DNA of 64,000 nt from Phyto melanocephala (GCA_941918925.1 OW799233.1:56697841-56761840); one strand, 5' to 3'; positions 34,765 through 46,090 are shown, numbered from the stretch's first letter. The notes: generated from the letters alone by a model not told the origin. Program-made: numbers and translations.

Positions 34765-36683
34765 CAAGAATGATTAAATAAAGATTACGCCTTGCGCACG
34801 ATTTACCGTTAGATGACGTAGTAATCCCCTCGTAAAGGTTACCAAGTCTGTATCATATTGTTACATTTATACCTTTTATAAACGTTGGATTATTTCCTTT
34901 AAATAAACCTTCTTGAGTTCTTTTATTGCAATCAAAAAAACAGTTGAAATTAGTTTTAAAATTAAGAGCACTTTATTTACTTAAACACACTCAAAAATTG
35001 CTTTTATATCACTTTACTTATTACACTTATAGTTATACACTTTTATTATCAAACTCACTTTGATACGCACTTTACAAGCTCTATTGTAATACTGATTATG
35101 TTAGCTGTGTTGTTCGGCTATTTATAGTAACATAGTGGTGTTCGGTAACATTCGACAAAGTTCTCGTATGTACATTCTAGTACATTCGAAAACCGTTAAA
35201 TTTAAATTAAGACGTTAAGTAATATGCACGAATAATAGAAGTGCCTAAAAGTATGCTACACATAATAACAAACAACATTTTCGAACAACCAGCAAAATAA
35301 ACTAATACAAATACAACTACAGTAACTTAAACTACTACAACTAAAATAAATTATAATGTAAATTAATCTACTTAAAAATAAATCTGTAACAATATGTAAA
35401 ATTTATAATTTCTTACAAAAAATTTATGTATTTTGAGATAGTTGGCAGCCCTGTAATTAATTTACTCAGAGAGTTCCAAAAAAAAGTATTACATCGGTGT
35501 TTAATAAACATCGAATTTAGAGTCATATTTTATAATAAATACATATAAATAATATTAAAATTATATAAAAAGTGTTAAAATTTGGTTATTTAAAAGCTGC
35601 AAAACAGAAAACCAAATAAAGTGAAAAGATAAGAAAGAGAGCAAATATAAAATGTGCAGTGGGCAAATGCAAGCAAAGTAACAGCAAAAAACAAGTGAGA
35701 AATTATATTAAAACCTAACAAATTGCGCATTTTTAATAAAACGTTTGTATTTTCAAAAAGCTGTATCATTTTACCATTTTCTAAAAGATGAATCTCGAAG
35801 GAAGTTTTGGGTAATATTTTGCAAACGAGTGAAAGCTGTAAATGTGGATAAAGAAAAAATTTTTGGTTTACATTTCAAGCAAGAAGATTTTGAAAGAAGC
35901 TTGATATTTGAAATGGGTAAGTTAAAACAAAATTAATACTTGCAGTAAATTACTAAGGCATGTGAATAGAATTTAGCAAACGGCGTGCAAAAATTTTAAA
36001 ATCCCATGCAGTTCCGTCTTTAGACACTAGTGTTATTGAATGTTAAACGAAAACTGCTAATGAAGCTGAAGTTGCAAATGTATATGAAGGACTACGTGAA
36101 ACTTAAAAGCAAAATGATATTCCAAATAGTTAAAAAAAAAATTGATCGCGGAAAATGCTCCAAGGCCGACTAATCTTGAAGAAGATCGAGAAGATCCATA
36201 TTTTTCAAATTAAATGGTAACAAATTTAATACCATACCATTGCATTACAAAAGCATTTGTTGGAAGCCAAAGAAATTGAGGCCAGTGAATACGTGAAAAA
36301 ACTTTTTTTTTGTTGTCGAATGTATTTTAGAATTAGGAAACTAAATGTCAAAATCGCTGAAAATACTTATACGCGAAAAAAAAAATTTGATAAAATAACA
36401 AAATGAAATAAATTATATACACATAATATAATTGTGAAATATTGTAATAAAAATAATGAAAATATATATGTATATATAAAAAGAATTTATTTGCTTTCAA
36501 AACATTTAGTTCGAAAAATAACAATTTGTTCCACTGTCATGTTTTTACACAACCATTAATAGTTATACAGCTAAATTTTATTAGCCAATCAGAACACAAC
36601 TTGAGTGACGTCAAAATTCCTACATGCGCAGAAATGTTTTTTTATGGCTGCGTGATGGCGTAATATTTATTTAGTCATTCTTG
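34765..36683 (+). mobile_element. THAP-encoding TIR transposon (P-like?)
   Basis: The left end caagaatgattaaataaag and the reverse complement of the right end agree at 25 of 27 positions. The flanking 8-mers gacagtga and gaaggtga match at 6 of 8. Family A sequence resumes on both sides, which confirms the limits. The inside encodes a THAP-type zinc finger (35650-36060). TIRs starting CA, an 8-bp TSD and a THAP domain are features of the P-element superfamily. The transposase core is absent or unrecognisable, so this is a deleted or diverged copy. Confidence 0.6.
35650..36060 (+). pseudogene. THAP zinc-finger domain remnant
   Basis: The order matches a THAP domain: KCAVGKCKQSNSKK (first Cys pair, 35653 onward), then in another frame VSFYHFLKDESRRKFW, KIFGLHFKQEDFERS, and after a likely short intron (GTAAGT at about 35915, acceptor near 35970) KRRAKILKSHAVPSL, which contains the AVPxx signature. 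The second zinc Cys, normally in ICS-HF, is replaced (IFGLHF), so metal binding is probably lost. It is the DNA-binding part only. Confidence 0.65.
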
Positions 36684-36906
36684 GAAGGTGATACATATTT
36701 CAGTATAGAGAGATTATTCAATAACGACTAATTTTGGTAACAAAATAATAAATTGTGTGCTATAAATGTAAGATTACATCTTGTTGTATAGGAATTGAGA
36801 AATAAAATAAATAAATAAATAAAAGTTCATCAAATTAATGCTGGATATAAAAAATTCAATTAACTTATTATTATAATCGTATACGCAGTGAGAAATTTTA
36901 TAATAA

Positions 36907-38126
36907 ACTAACCAAACCCGGCGCGCGTTGCTACGCCCCTTAATGAATCGAAATGCATTCTGAATTTTAATTGAATATCAAGTGCAAAAACCTAAAAATT
37001 ATAATTTTTTTATGGGCGCGGCATTGTCCACTTTTCTAATCACGAAATTGTAAAGTCAAAACAGCTCAATATGTGTTGAAAGTTTCAGAAGAATCGGACC
37101 AGTGCAAGTACCTCAAAATTATATTTGTTTTTATGGGCGTGGCCATGCCCACTTTTCTAATCACGAAATTGTAAAGTCATAACAGTTCAATATGTGTGCA
37201 AAGTTTCAGAAAAATCGGTCTGGTGGAAGTACCTCAGAATTATAACCTTTTTTTATGGGCGTGGCCCTGACCACTTTTCTAATCATGAAATTATATGGTT
37301 ATGACAGCTCAGTATGTGCGCAAAGTTTCAGAAAAATCGGTCCAGTGCAAGAACCTCAAAATTAAAACTTTTTTAGGGGCGTGGCCCCGCCCACTCTTCT
37401 TATCACGAAATTGTAAAGTCATAATAGTTCAATATGTATGCAAAGTTTCAGAAGAATCGGACCAGTGCAAGTACATCAAAATTATAATTGTTTTTATGGG
37501 CGTGGCCCTGGCCACTTTTCTAATCACGAAATTTTAAAGTCATAACAGCTCAATATGTGTGCAAAGTTTCAGAATAATCGGTCCAGTGCAAGTACCTCAA
37601 AATGATACCTTTTTTTTATGGGCGTGGCACTGCCCACTTTTCTAATCACGAAAATATTAAGTCATGACAGCTCGATATGTGTGCAAAGTTTCAGAAAAAT
37701 CGGTCTGGTGCAAGTATCTCAAAATTACAACCTTTTTTTATGGGCGTGGCCCTGCCCACTTTTCTAAACACGAAATTATATGGTTATGAAAGCTTAGTAT
37801 GTATACAAAGTTTCAGAAAAATCGGTCTAGTGCAAATAAATCAGAATTAAAACTTTTTTAGGGGCGTGGCCCCGCCCACTTTTCTTATCACAAAATTTTT
37901 TAGTCATGAGAGCTCGATATGTGTGTAAAGTTTCAGAAAAATCGGTCATGTGCAAGTAGCTTAAAGTGATAACTAATTATTTATGGGCGTGGCCCTGCCC
38001 ACTTTTTTCCACCCATAAACACTCCCTGGTATGTGTACAACAACTTATCAAAGTTTGAGCCCGATCGGTTTTACAGTTTCGGAGTCTATAGCTAACACAC
38101 ACACACACACAGAGTTTCACTTTTAT
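36907..38126 (+). repeat. 121-bp tandem-repeat element (copy 1), interrupted by LINE
   Basis: The left end is aaccaaacccggcgcgcgtt-gctacgccccttaatga. About nine units follow, each with gggcgtggc-ctgcccac, cacgaaatt, gctcaatatgtgtgcaaagt and aatcggtccagtgcaagtac, spaced about 121 bp. It closes with gatcggttttacagtttcgg, a (CA)n tract and gagtttcacttttat. The LINE at 38127-43015 splits the last bases; the right part (atatatagatat) continues at 43030. Confidence 0.75.
38113..38126. repeat. 14-bp TSD of the R1-like LINE, left copy
   Basis: AGTTTCACTTTTAT is repeated exactly at 43016-43029. It lies two bases after a (CA)n tract. Confidence 0.85.
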
Positions 38127-38305
38127 CCCGTGTGGGGTTTGCTAGATCCTCCATCGGGACCCTCCCATTCGGCGAATTGGGAGCGCTCGTCATGCCCTTT
38201 TCACGGCGTGAAGGGTACCAGGGAAATAAAATACCTGGGGGTGATCAAAATCTAGCACTATGACTGGATGGTAGGTTATTCAAATCCAGGAGCGTCTGAC
38301 CCACA

Positions 38306-39862
38306 TTGGGCGGCTTCCTGGTCAGCGTCTGTCTCCATGTTAGGAGCGGCTGTTCTTTGTGTCCTGGCGGGAGGCGAAAAACGCTAGGGGTAGGATCCCC
38401 GAATAATAAAACAAAGATGGAAAGGTTAAATAAAATGAATGAAGTTACTACACAGGGGACTAATACCCCAGTGTCGGCGGCCGCGAGGGGTGGGCAAGCA
38501 GGCTCCCGGGCGTCGATATCAAGCGACTGCAATGCTATTCCGGTAGGCTTGGCTGGATTGGCAGATAATGCTACAAGCATAAATGATAGCGGTTCTAGTG
38601 GAAGGGGACTAGATGGCGGCAAGGGTGACCATTTGGTAACAGTCAACCCCTTTGCCCATAATTCGAAAATGCGCAGATCACCTCAGCACGAGAAGACTGG
38701 ATCCAATGAGACGGCAGTAAACCCGAATATGGAAACCACAGCATTCTGTAGACTCGGCGTCTGCATCCGGAATTTAGTGGACATGCTGGAAGATGGGAAA
38801 AGGCGTTCGATTTATCAACCTATGCGGGATGCTATAGAGAGCATTAAGGCCTTGTACGAGCTATCGGCGATAGAAAACCATGACGAAAAGGCGAAAGAGG
38901 TCATCAGAAGCTCAAAATCCTCTCAAACCTCGCCATGGTTAAGGAGAAAAGAGCCCAAGAGGAAACCAGAGGGGAAACCGAAGGGAGCACCAAAGGAACC
39001 TATGGCAAAGAAAGTCTACGAAGGCAAGAAATGCGAGGAAGCAAAACCGGAGGAAACCGCCAATATACAGGAGAATGATGGTTGGAAAGTGGTAAAGTCT
39101 AAGGCGAAGACAAAGAAGTCAAACGGGAATCGCAATAGGGTAAGGACGAAACCCGACGCGATTGTAATAGAGGCTGTAGGGAATAGTTCCTACGCCGACA
39201 TCCTGCGTAAAGTGAAGGCCGATCCGAGTCTCAACGAACTAGGTCAGGCAGTATCCAGGATTAGGAGAACCAATAATGGTAACCTATTACTCCAACTGCG
39301 AAATACGGGCGAGCGGACAGACGAGTATAAGGAGGCGATCGGTCAGAGTTTAAATGGCCAGGCGTCTGTAAGGAGTCTGAAACCGAGAAAAGTTATAGAG
39401 ATCAGAGATATCGATGAAGTAACGACGAAGGAGGAGGTAGTTAGGACAATTAGGGCGCAACTAAAGCTAAGAGACTCTGACCCGGTAGACATGCTTAGAC
39501 TTAGAAGTGCATACGGTGGAACACAGATCGCCAAAACTAGTTTGCCAGTAGACAGAGCCGAAATGCTTCTGAAAATGGGGAAAGTCGCTACAAATTGGGC
39601 AATATGGCGTATAAGGGAGGAAAAGAGCCTCCTAAAATGTTTTAGATGCCTCGAATTCGGGCATTTGGCGGTCAAGTGCGGAAATGCTATGGATAGATCG
39701 AAGATGTGCAGAAGATGCGGTAAGGAAGGGCACATGGCTAAGACATGTGAGGAAAATCCCGTATGCATGTTCTGCAAGAACAGTAATACAGGCGACTCAG
39801 CCCACATTGCTGGAAGCAGTAGATGTCCGGTATTCAGGAGAGCTCTCGAAACTAGGAAATAA
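38306..39862 (+). CDS. R1-like ORF1: gag-like zinc-knuckle protein
   Basis: A 518-residue frame. It is the nucleic-acid-binding ORF1 protein that coats element RNA during retrotransposition. The middle is Lys/Glu-rich and basic (about residues 200-290). Three Cys/His knuckles lie at the C-terminus: CFRCLEFGHLAVKC (about 445), CRRCGKEGHMAKTC (about 468) and a variant CMFC...HIAGSSRC (about 487). No internal stop is seen. A second in-frame ATG at 38417 (MERLNKMNEV) may be the true start, because the first about 37 residues are less protein-like. The stop is directly followed by the ORF2 ATG at 39865. Confidence 0.85.
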   Translation: MGGFLVSVCLHVRSGCSLCPGGRRKTLGVGSPNNKTKMERLNKMNEVTTQGTNTPVSAAARGGQAGSRASISSDCNAIPVGLAGLADNATSINDSGSSGRGLDGGKGDHLVTVNPFAHNSKMRRSPQHEKTGSNETAVNPNMETTAFCRLGVCIRNLVDMLEDGKRRSIYQPMRDAIESIKALYELSAIENHDEKAKEVIRSSKSSQTSPWLRRKEPKRKPEGKPKGAPKEPMAKKVYEGKKCEEAKPEETANIQENDGWKVVKSKAKTKKSNGNRNRVRTKPDAIVIEAVGNSSYADILRKVKADPSLNELGQAVSRIRRTNNGNLLLQLRNTGERTDEYKEAIGQSLNGQASVRSLKPRKVIEIRDIDEVTTKEEVVRTIRAQLKLRDSDPVDMLRLRSAYGGTQIAKTSLPVDRAEMLLKMGKVATNWAIWRIREEKSLLKCFRCLEFGHLAVKCGNAMDRSKMCRRCGKEGHMAKTCEENPVCMFCKNSNTGDSAHIAGSSRCPVFRRALETRK

Positions 39863-39864
39863 AT

Positions 39865-42843
39865 ATGGAGCTAAGGATCATGCAGATAAACCTCAACCAT
39901 TGCGAATTGGCAAACGACCTACTGTCACAATCAGTAAGAGAAAAGCAAATAGATGTTGCGATAATAAGCGAGCCATAAGGAGTAAGAAGTAGCAATGTTT
40001 GGACAAGCGACCAAAGTTCGAAAGCTGCAATATGGGCATGTGGCAAACATGCCTTTCAGAACATTGGAGATAAAAGAAAAGGCTTTACTCGAGCAAGGAT
40101 AAAGGGCATATTCTTCTACAGCTGTTATGCTCCACCGAGTTGGTCCCATGAAGAATATGAATCTATGTTGCAGGAACTTGTAAATGATGCAGTTGGGAAG
40201 TCCCCACTTGTAATAGCTGGTGACTTCAATGCATGGGCGACGGAATGGGGCAGCCAATCGACAAACAGAAGAGGACGGAGCCTCCTGGAGGCATTTGCAC
40301 CCCTGGATGTAGACGTGGCTAACAATGGAAGGAGCCAGACCTTCAGGAAAGCCGGTCGGAGCTCTATCATCGACATTACGTTTGTCAGCAGCTCGCTAAC
40401 TCCAAGGAAGAAGTGGTGGGTTAGCGAAGATTTTACTTACAGTGATCACCAGGCGGTAATGTTCGTAATCTCAGGATGCAGTGGCCGTGGGCGACATACT
40501 AAGCCTACAACGGGTCCAAAGTGGAAGGATTCACGTTTCGACGTGGAAACATTCAATGATTCAATAATGGACGAGGAGATCGAGGAAGGTCCAGTGCAGA
40601 TAGCGTCAGTGCAACTATGCCGGTTAATAGAAAGAGCTTGCGATGCGTCAATGCCACAACGTAAGCCGAACAGATTTGGTTCTCCATGCTATTGGTGGAA
40701 TGAGGAGATACGAAGCCTCAGATTGGAATGCCTTAGATCGAGGCGCAAGGCACAGCGATCAAGAGGGAAAAGCTACCACACTCAGAGGATTGAGGAATTC
40801 AGGGAACATAGGAAGAAACTCAAAACTGCAATTAAGAAGAGCAAAGGAGAAAGCTTCAAGCTCCTCTGCGAGGAGGCAGATGCAAACCCTTGGGGTACGG
40901 CATATAAGGTGGTAATGAAGAAGCTTAAATGCCAAGCGGCTCCCCAGATAACATGCCCAACACTCCTACTGGGCATTGTATCGCACCTGTTTCCACAGCG
41001 GGAGAACAATTGGGTATACGTCGACAGCAGATTCACGGACTGCAATATTCCCCCTGTCACGGAGGAAGAGATTCTCAAGATAGGTAGGGAAATTGGGGAT
41101 AACCGGGCACCTGGCCCGGACGGAGTTCCCAACAAAGCCATTAAAGCCGCAATACAGCGACGACCATGCTTGTTCAGGAGAATTATGCAAAGTTGCCTTA
41201 GTGAGGGTATTTTCCCGGACCAATGGAAGAGACAGAGACTAGTTTTGCTTCCGAAAGGGAACAAACCAGCTGGCGACCCTTCATCTTATCGCCCTATCTG
41301 CCTTCTTGATACACTGGGCAAAGCACTGGAAAAGGTGATCTACAACAGACTCATGGACATCGTCGAGAGAGAGAATGGACTCTCCGAGACACAATTCGGA
41401 TTCAGAAAATCACGCTCCACGATTGACGCCATAAAAAGGGTAGTAGATACAGCTGCGGGCGCAATAGCAGGAGAACGTTGGAGATGGGGGACAAAAGAAT
41501 ACTGTGGTGTTGTCACGCTTGACATTAGAAACGCGTTTAACTCTGCCAGTTGGGATTTCATAATGGCAGCTCTAGAGAGACTGAACACACCGAAGTACCT
41601 GATTAGAATAGTGAATAGTTACTTTTCGAATAGGAAACTGATCTACGCAACGGACGATGGGCCACGGATGTATGATGTTAGTTCAGGTGTTCCACAGGGA
41701 TCGGTTCTTGGTCCACTACTATGGAATATCATGTATGACGGAGTTCTTAGAACACAACTACCGAGCTCGACAAGGATAATCGGGTTCGCGGATGACATAG
41801 TGATTGTCAGTGTAGCGAAACATATTGTGGAATTAGAATCGGCTATAAACGATGCAATTGTGAGGATCCAGAGAAGGCTAGATTCGGCGAATCTCAACCT
41901 GGCAGAACAGAAGACTGAAGCAGTACTTATTACAAGTAGGAAAAAAGTGGAATTTATGAAGGTGAAGGTGGGAAACCAGGAGATATGTTCTAAACCGGCA
42001 ATCAAATATCTTGGGGTCATGATGGATAACAGACTTAAATTTGGGCCTCATATTGAATACGCGTGCGCGAAGGCCGCAATGATTCAAAGGAGTATTGCTA
42101 GAATACTACCTAATATTGGAGGACCAAAGGGTCCAAGAAGGAGGCTTTTGGCTACGGTTACCAATTCCACATTGCTTTACGCAGCCCCTGTTTGGGCACA
42201 GGCTCTGAAGATAAAGGAGTATAGAAGAAAAATGTCCTCGGTTCATAGACTATGCGCGCTCAGGACAATAAGTGCCTTTAAGACGGTATCGGACGACGCG
42301 GCTTGTGTCATAGCGGCAATGATTCCAATAGACATAGTGGCGGCGGAGATCCAGAGAATCTACAATAGGCGAACGACAGGCCAGGCAGTAATAAATTTAG
42401 CTGCAGTTAAGAGAGAGGAAAGATCGTTTTCAATCAGAGAATGGCAGAGAAGGTGGGATACATCGACTAAAGGGCGATGGACATATAAACTCATCCCTAA
42501 TATTGCGGTATGGATGGATAGGAAGGCTGGGGATGTGAACTTCTACTTGACACAGTATATGACAAACCATGGCGCTTTTAGGCAATATCTGCACAGGGTT
42601 GGCCATGAAAATTCCCAAACCTGCCCAGAATGCCCAGAAGAGGCGGAAAATGCGGAACATGTCGTATTCCGATGCCCTAGATACATGGGGTGGACTTCGG
42701 GTATGACGAATCCATCGGAGTTTCTTCGGCATATGTGTCAGGACGTGGAAAACTGGGAGGTCTTTAGTGGAGTGTGCTCCCGGATAATTAAGGACCTAAG
42801 AAGGCTGGAAAGGGCTAGACGGTCCGACGAGGAGGAGGCGTAA
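39865..42843 (+). pseudogene. R1-like ORF2: endonuclease-reverse transcriptase with one nonsense codon
   Basis: About 992 codons starting MELRIMQINLNHCELA, two bases after the ORF1 stop. The APE endonuclease motifs are present in order: QINLNH, AIISEP, GDFNAWATEWG and SDHQAV. The reverse transcriptase has DIRNAFNSASW, GVPQGSVLGPLLWN and the catalytic FADD (about 41785-41796), then a thumb region and a C-terminal CPEC...HVVFRC motif (about 42620-42675). Codon 38, immediately after the SEP of endonuclease motif II, is TAA (39976-39978); a Tyr is usual there, so one base change could have made it. The remaining 892 residues after the ATG at 40165 are open. Confidence 0.9.
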
Positions 42844-43015
42844 ATGCCAACGGCCCCCGCGAAATAATACCTAGCGGCAGTCCCGTGGGGATGTCCGTTG
42901 ATGATCGAGGGGGTGTGGTTTAGTACGTAGGCGCTACGGCGAATCGTACATGCTTGTGGCACGGGCCACTCGTATCTATGAAGATTCCACACCACCGGCT
43001 CGAAAGCAAAAAAAA

Positions 43016-43029
43016 AGTTTCACTTTTAT
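43016..43029. repeat. 14-bp TSD of the R1-like LINE, right copy
   Basis: Exact AGTTTCACTTTTAT, after which the tandem-repeat element ends with atatatagatat. Confidence 0.85.
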
Positions 43030-43036
43030 ATATATA

Positions 43037-44392
43037 GATATCATTTTTTTCTGGCTTAGGTTCATTTTTCTATTATTAAACTTCCTAAAATCATTTATTA
43101 ATTTAAACTATTAGCCGAGTGGGATGCATTTTCGAAACAAAATCCAATTATATTTTCTTATTATATACAAATTAAAGTATGACGTGTGGGTTATACCAAC
43201 AACCATCGTGGTGGTATATTCATTTTGTCATTCAGTTTGTAGCACCGCTCGAACCGAAAAAGTTAGGCGAATCAAATTTTCCCACACTCAGGAAAAAGAT
43301 TGGTTGGAAAACGGTTCAAACAATAAAAAATAGTATTACAAATATTAAAAGTTTGTAAAAAAAAACAGATATTTTATAATTCAATAAGTTTTATTTTTTA
43401 ATATTTCGCTACCACTTTGAGTAGCTTCTTCAGGCAAAGTATAAACAATTATGAACGATTTACAATATGAAAATTATTTATAAACTAATTTTTGTAAAAA
43501 GGCGGGAAAACTATTCTTGTCAACATTTAAAATAAATAAACCCAATATTTTATTTCAGTTGTATGGATTATTTATTTGGGATCAGGTACAGTTTGTTTTT
43601 TAAATATCAATAATACCAAAATTCTACTGTTGCTACTAAATCTACCATGCTAGGAAACAAGTTTTTCAGTTATTACAAACGAATTAAAAGATAGTACGTG
43701 CAACCCAAAGAATTCGATTGGAAACAAATTCAATTTCTTATACACTAGGTTTGTTTGGTATTGAAAATAGGCTAAATCGGTATATTGTTGTTTTTCTATT
43801 ATTGATACCTGAATTAGTCTCATATGGAGTTTGATAAGCTATTGTTCAGTGTAATTGTTAAAAGCTTGCTTAGAAAATTAAAGATAATTTTAATTTTTCA
43901 GTTAATAATCATAATAAATTTTTAACATTGTACTTGCATTAGGAAAAAACAAGGTATTTAACAGTTGTTAGTGTATCTATAACCCAGAAAATATTGCTTT
44001 GAAATAATATTAAGTAATTTATCCTTCAAATGATCATAATAAAATATGCAATACCAAGTGGATACAACATACTTTGAATGCTTAATTATTATATTTTAAT
44101 TAAATTTTTTTTAGTCGTGACTAAATGAACAAAATCAGTTTCTTATTTAGGTTTTAATTAATATGGTATTTGTAGTGGTTTAATCATTTATGTCAAATAA
44201 CTTTTTTTCTTTCCTGATGCATAATTAATTAATGCTTTGGATATTTTTATGATGATTTCTATATGCGTGCGTAGTATACTACACAAGCATAGGAATGCAT
44301 GTAGGTTTTCCAATAAGAGTGATATGATTTCTTAAAAAAAAAAAAAATATTTATTGGTAAGGAAAGTCAGAAGTTTCTTTATTTAATGTGAA
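43037..44392. other. spacer with family A scraps and a CTGAAGA motif
   Basis: Forward family A scraps lie at about 43200-43300 (ggtggtatattcattttgtc, gaaccgaaaaagttaggcg) and 43738-43790 (ggtttgtttggtattgaaaa). The sequence between them carries a CTGAAGA-type motif on the reverse strand (43400-43434), apparently within an insertion. The rest is AT-rich. Confidence 0.45.
43400..43434 (-). other. CTGAAGA-stem-GAAA motif (hammerhead-like), copy 2
   Basis: Reverse strand: CTGAAGA, stem GCTAC/GTAGC, loop TCAAAGTG, then GAAATATT. The loop differs from the other copies (ACGAAGGA) while the stem and core boxes are unchanged. Confidence 0.35.
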
Positions 44393-44602
44393 TTACAATC
44401 GATACAAATAAATTGTAAATAAAACGTCATTCAAATGGCCTCCACGACTTCTTCTGCAGTAACAAATTCGATGAACCCAATTACTGAGCACTTTTTCCAC
44501 CAGATGTGCAAAATTAAAACAATCGAAGTATTTTCGAATAAACTGAGTATTTCTAATATTCCGTTTTCCCAGGAACCACAATATACATATATTTTTCCGC
44601 AC
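44393..44602 (-). pseudogene. mariner-type transposase C-terminal fragment
   Basis: The reverse-strand frame ends NWVHRICYCRRSRGGHLNDV. The CRRSRGGHLND wording is typical of the C-terminus of one group of mariner-like transposases. The upstream part of the frame does not look like transposase and catalytic residues are absent. Confidence 0.5.
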
Positions 44603-45222
44603 GGGTTTTCATAAACCCTTGTCTACATACATTCAGACATATGTGTTCATTTTACATGTATGTATGTAGGCACATATTTCATTAAGCCGGTTCAATTACT
44701 TCTGTTTGTGTTTAGGAATTATAATTAATTCTAAATTGATTTTTATTTAATATACCCTAGAAATTCACATACAACTGAACTAAAGATAAAAAGTCAAAAT
44801 GATTACTGATGTTAGAAAACCTACTTCTTTTGCTTATTTATTCATTATCGTTCTATAAATATGTTTAGTACCTATATGAGGCAAAATCCTAAAAAGGCAC
44901 ACTTCAAAAATATTAATTCCAACAAATATTCAAACGCACACACTCAGACGGCAGGCTTTCTGACGACACACGTACATACAATATGTGGTGACATGCTGTT
45001 AAACAATTGAAATCTGAACATTTTATTTTTATTTAAAAATACGTCGAAAAAAATAAACGTTCAAAAATATACATATAATCAAGGGTCGTCTAGTTGTTCA
45101 ATTCATACAAGTTTAGTCGTCAGCGTTGAATGGCTGCATGTACAGTGACAAGCAAATGTACAATTTACATCAGAAAAATTCACTTAAAATCCCACCACTA
45201 TAACAGCAAAATAATATACATT
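44603..45222. other. AT-rich spacer
   Basis: Nothing recognised. Confidence 0.4.
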
Positions 45223-45855
45223 TAGGGTTTCTTTCCCGGAATTTTTGGTTTCCCGGAAATGCGAGATTAATTTTTTTAAATTCCTGGGATCCCACAGCAA
45301 AACAAATAAAAAGGAAATTTGTTTTTAAATAATAAAAAACTTTTAACTAAAAAGCATAAAATAGTCTCTCGATACGAGATCAAATATGAGCACAAAAAAA
45401 ATCATTAGAATTCAATTTCAAAAACATGTAAATACAATGTATAATTCAAAAACTATAACGCAAAAACCTTTAACGACTTAGAAAAAATCCTTTAATATGC
45501 TCAAAGCGTTTATTGACTGGTCAGAAAGTCTATTTCTGATATTATTAAAAAATTGCCCTGTTAAAAAAAAACTCTTTCACTTTCTACCGCTGTTGGAGGT
45601 ATAGTTAGTTACAAGTGCATTTAACAAATACGTATATAACATTTTAAGTTTTTTGACCACTTTCCTCCATCTTTATGGAAACTTTGAAGTATTGGTAACG
45701 TGGGCCGAGTTTTTTGTAATATTTTAACACATTACCTCAAAAAGTATATCAAATAATTTGTAAAAATATTAATTATTTATTTTATTTGACCTCTTTTTTT
45801 TATAAATTTATATATTTAATTATCCAAGCCTAAGGTCATACAACAGTTTTTATTC

Positions 45856-45886
<31 letters not shown>

Positions 45887-45927
45887 TATATAAAAAGCAA
45901 CACAATTTAAACAATATTTTATTTTTC

Positions 45928-45962
45928 AATATTTCGCTACTCCTTCGTGTAGCATCTTCAGG
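45928..45962 (-). other. CTGAAGA-stem-GAAA motif, copy 3
   Basis: Reverse-strand copy in the left arm of the palindrome; same sequence as the 21.3-kb copy. Confidence 0.35.
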
Positions 45963-46055
45963 AAAATTAATTAACAAATTAACAAAAATTAACAAATATT
46001 ACAAAATTTTTCTTTGTAATATTTGTTAATTTTTGTTAATTTGTTAATTAATTTT

Positions 46056-46090
46056 CCTGAAGATGCTACACGAAGGAGTAGCGAAATATT
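46056..46090 (+). other. CTGAAGA-stem-GAAA motif, copy 4
   Basis: Forward-strand copy in the right arm of the palindrome. Confidence 0.35.

Larger units (their letters stand above)
31167..36860 (+). mobile_element. family A element (A6) interrupted by two DNA transposons
   Basis: The 5' end tatacccggcacta is followed by the usual family A order up to ttagttgtatatat (31954). It continues at 34634 (ttagcataaactttattgac) to 34764 and again from 36684 (gaaggtgatacata) to about 36860. The two gaps are the TIR elements at 31955-34633 and 34765-36683. The 3' hairpin is not recognisable. Confidence 0.6.
38127..43015 (+). mobile_element. full-length R1-like non-LTR retrotransposon
   Basis: This is a 4889-bp element with two ORFs, a short A-rich 3' end (gcaaaaaaaaa) and an exact 14-bp TSD. 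ORF1 is gag-like with three zinc knuckles. ORF2 has an APE-type endonuclease, a reverse transcriptase and a C-terminal Cys/His motif, but no RNase H. This plan, and wording such as GVPQGSVLGP and IARILPNIGGP, fit the R1 clade; LOA is an alternative. GC content is visibly higher than the surroundings. One nonsense codon is the only obvious lesion. Confidence 0.9.

Noticed and set aside
39343..43000. Reverse-strand and off-frame open frames within the LINE (for example 39343-39807, 40782-41264, 41643-42020)
   Set aside because: They are shadows of the GC-rich plus-strand ORF1 and ORF2, which carry all recognisable motifs.
38127..43015. Element inserted in rDNA, as canonical R1
   Set aside because: The flanks are a (CA)n-ended tandem-repeat element, not 28S rRNA sequence.
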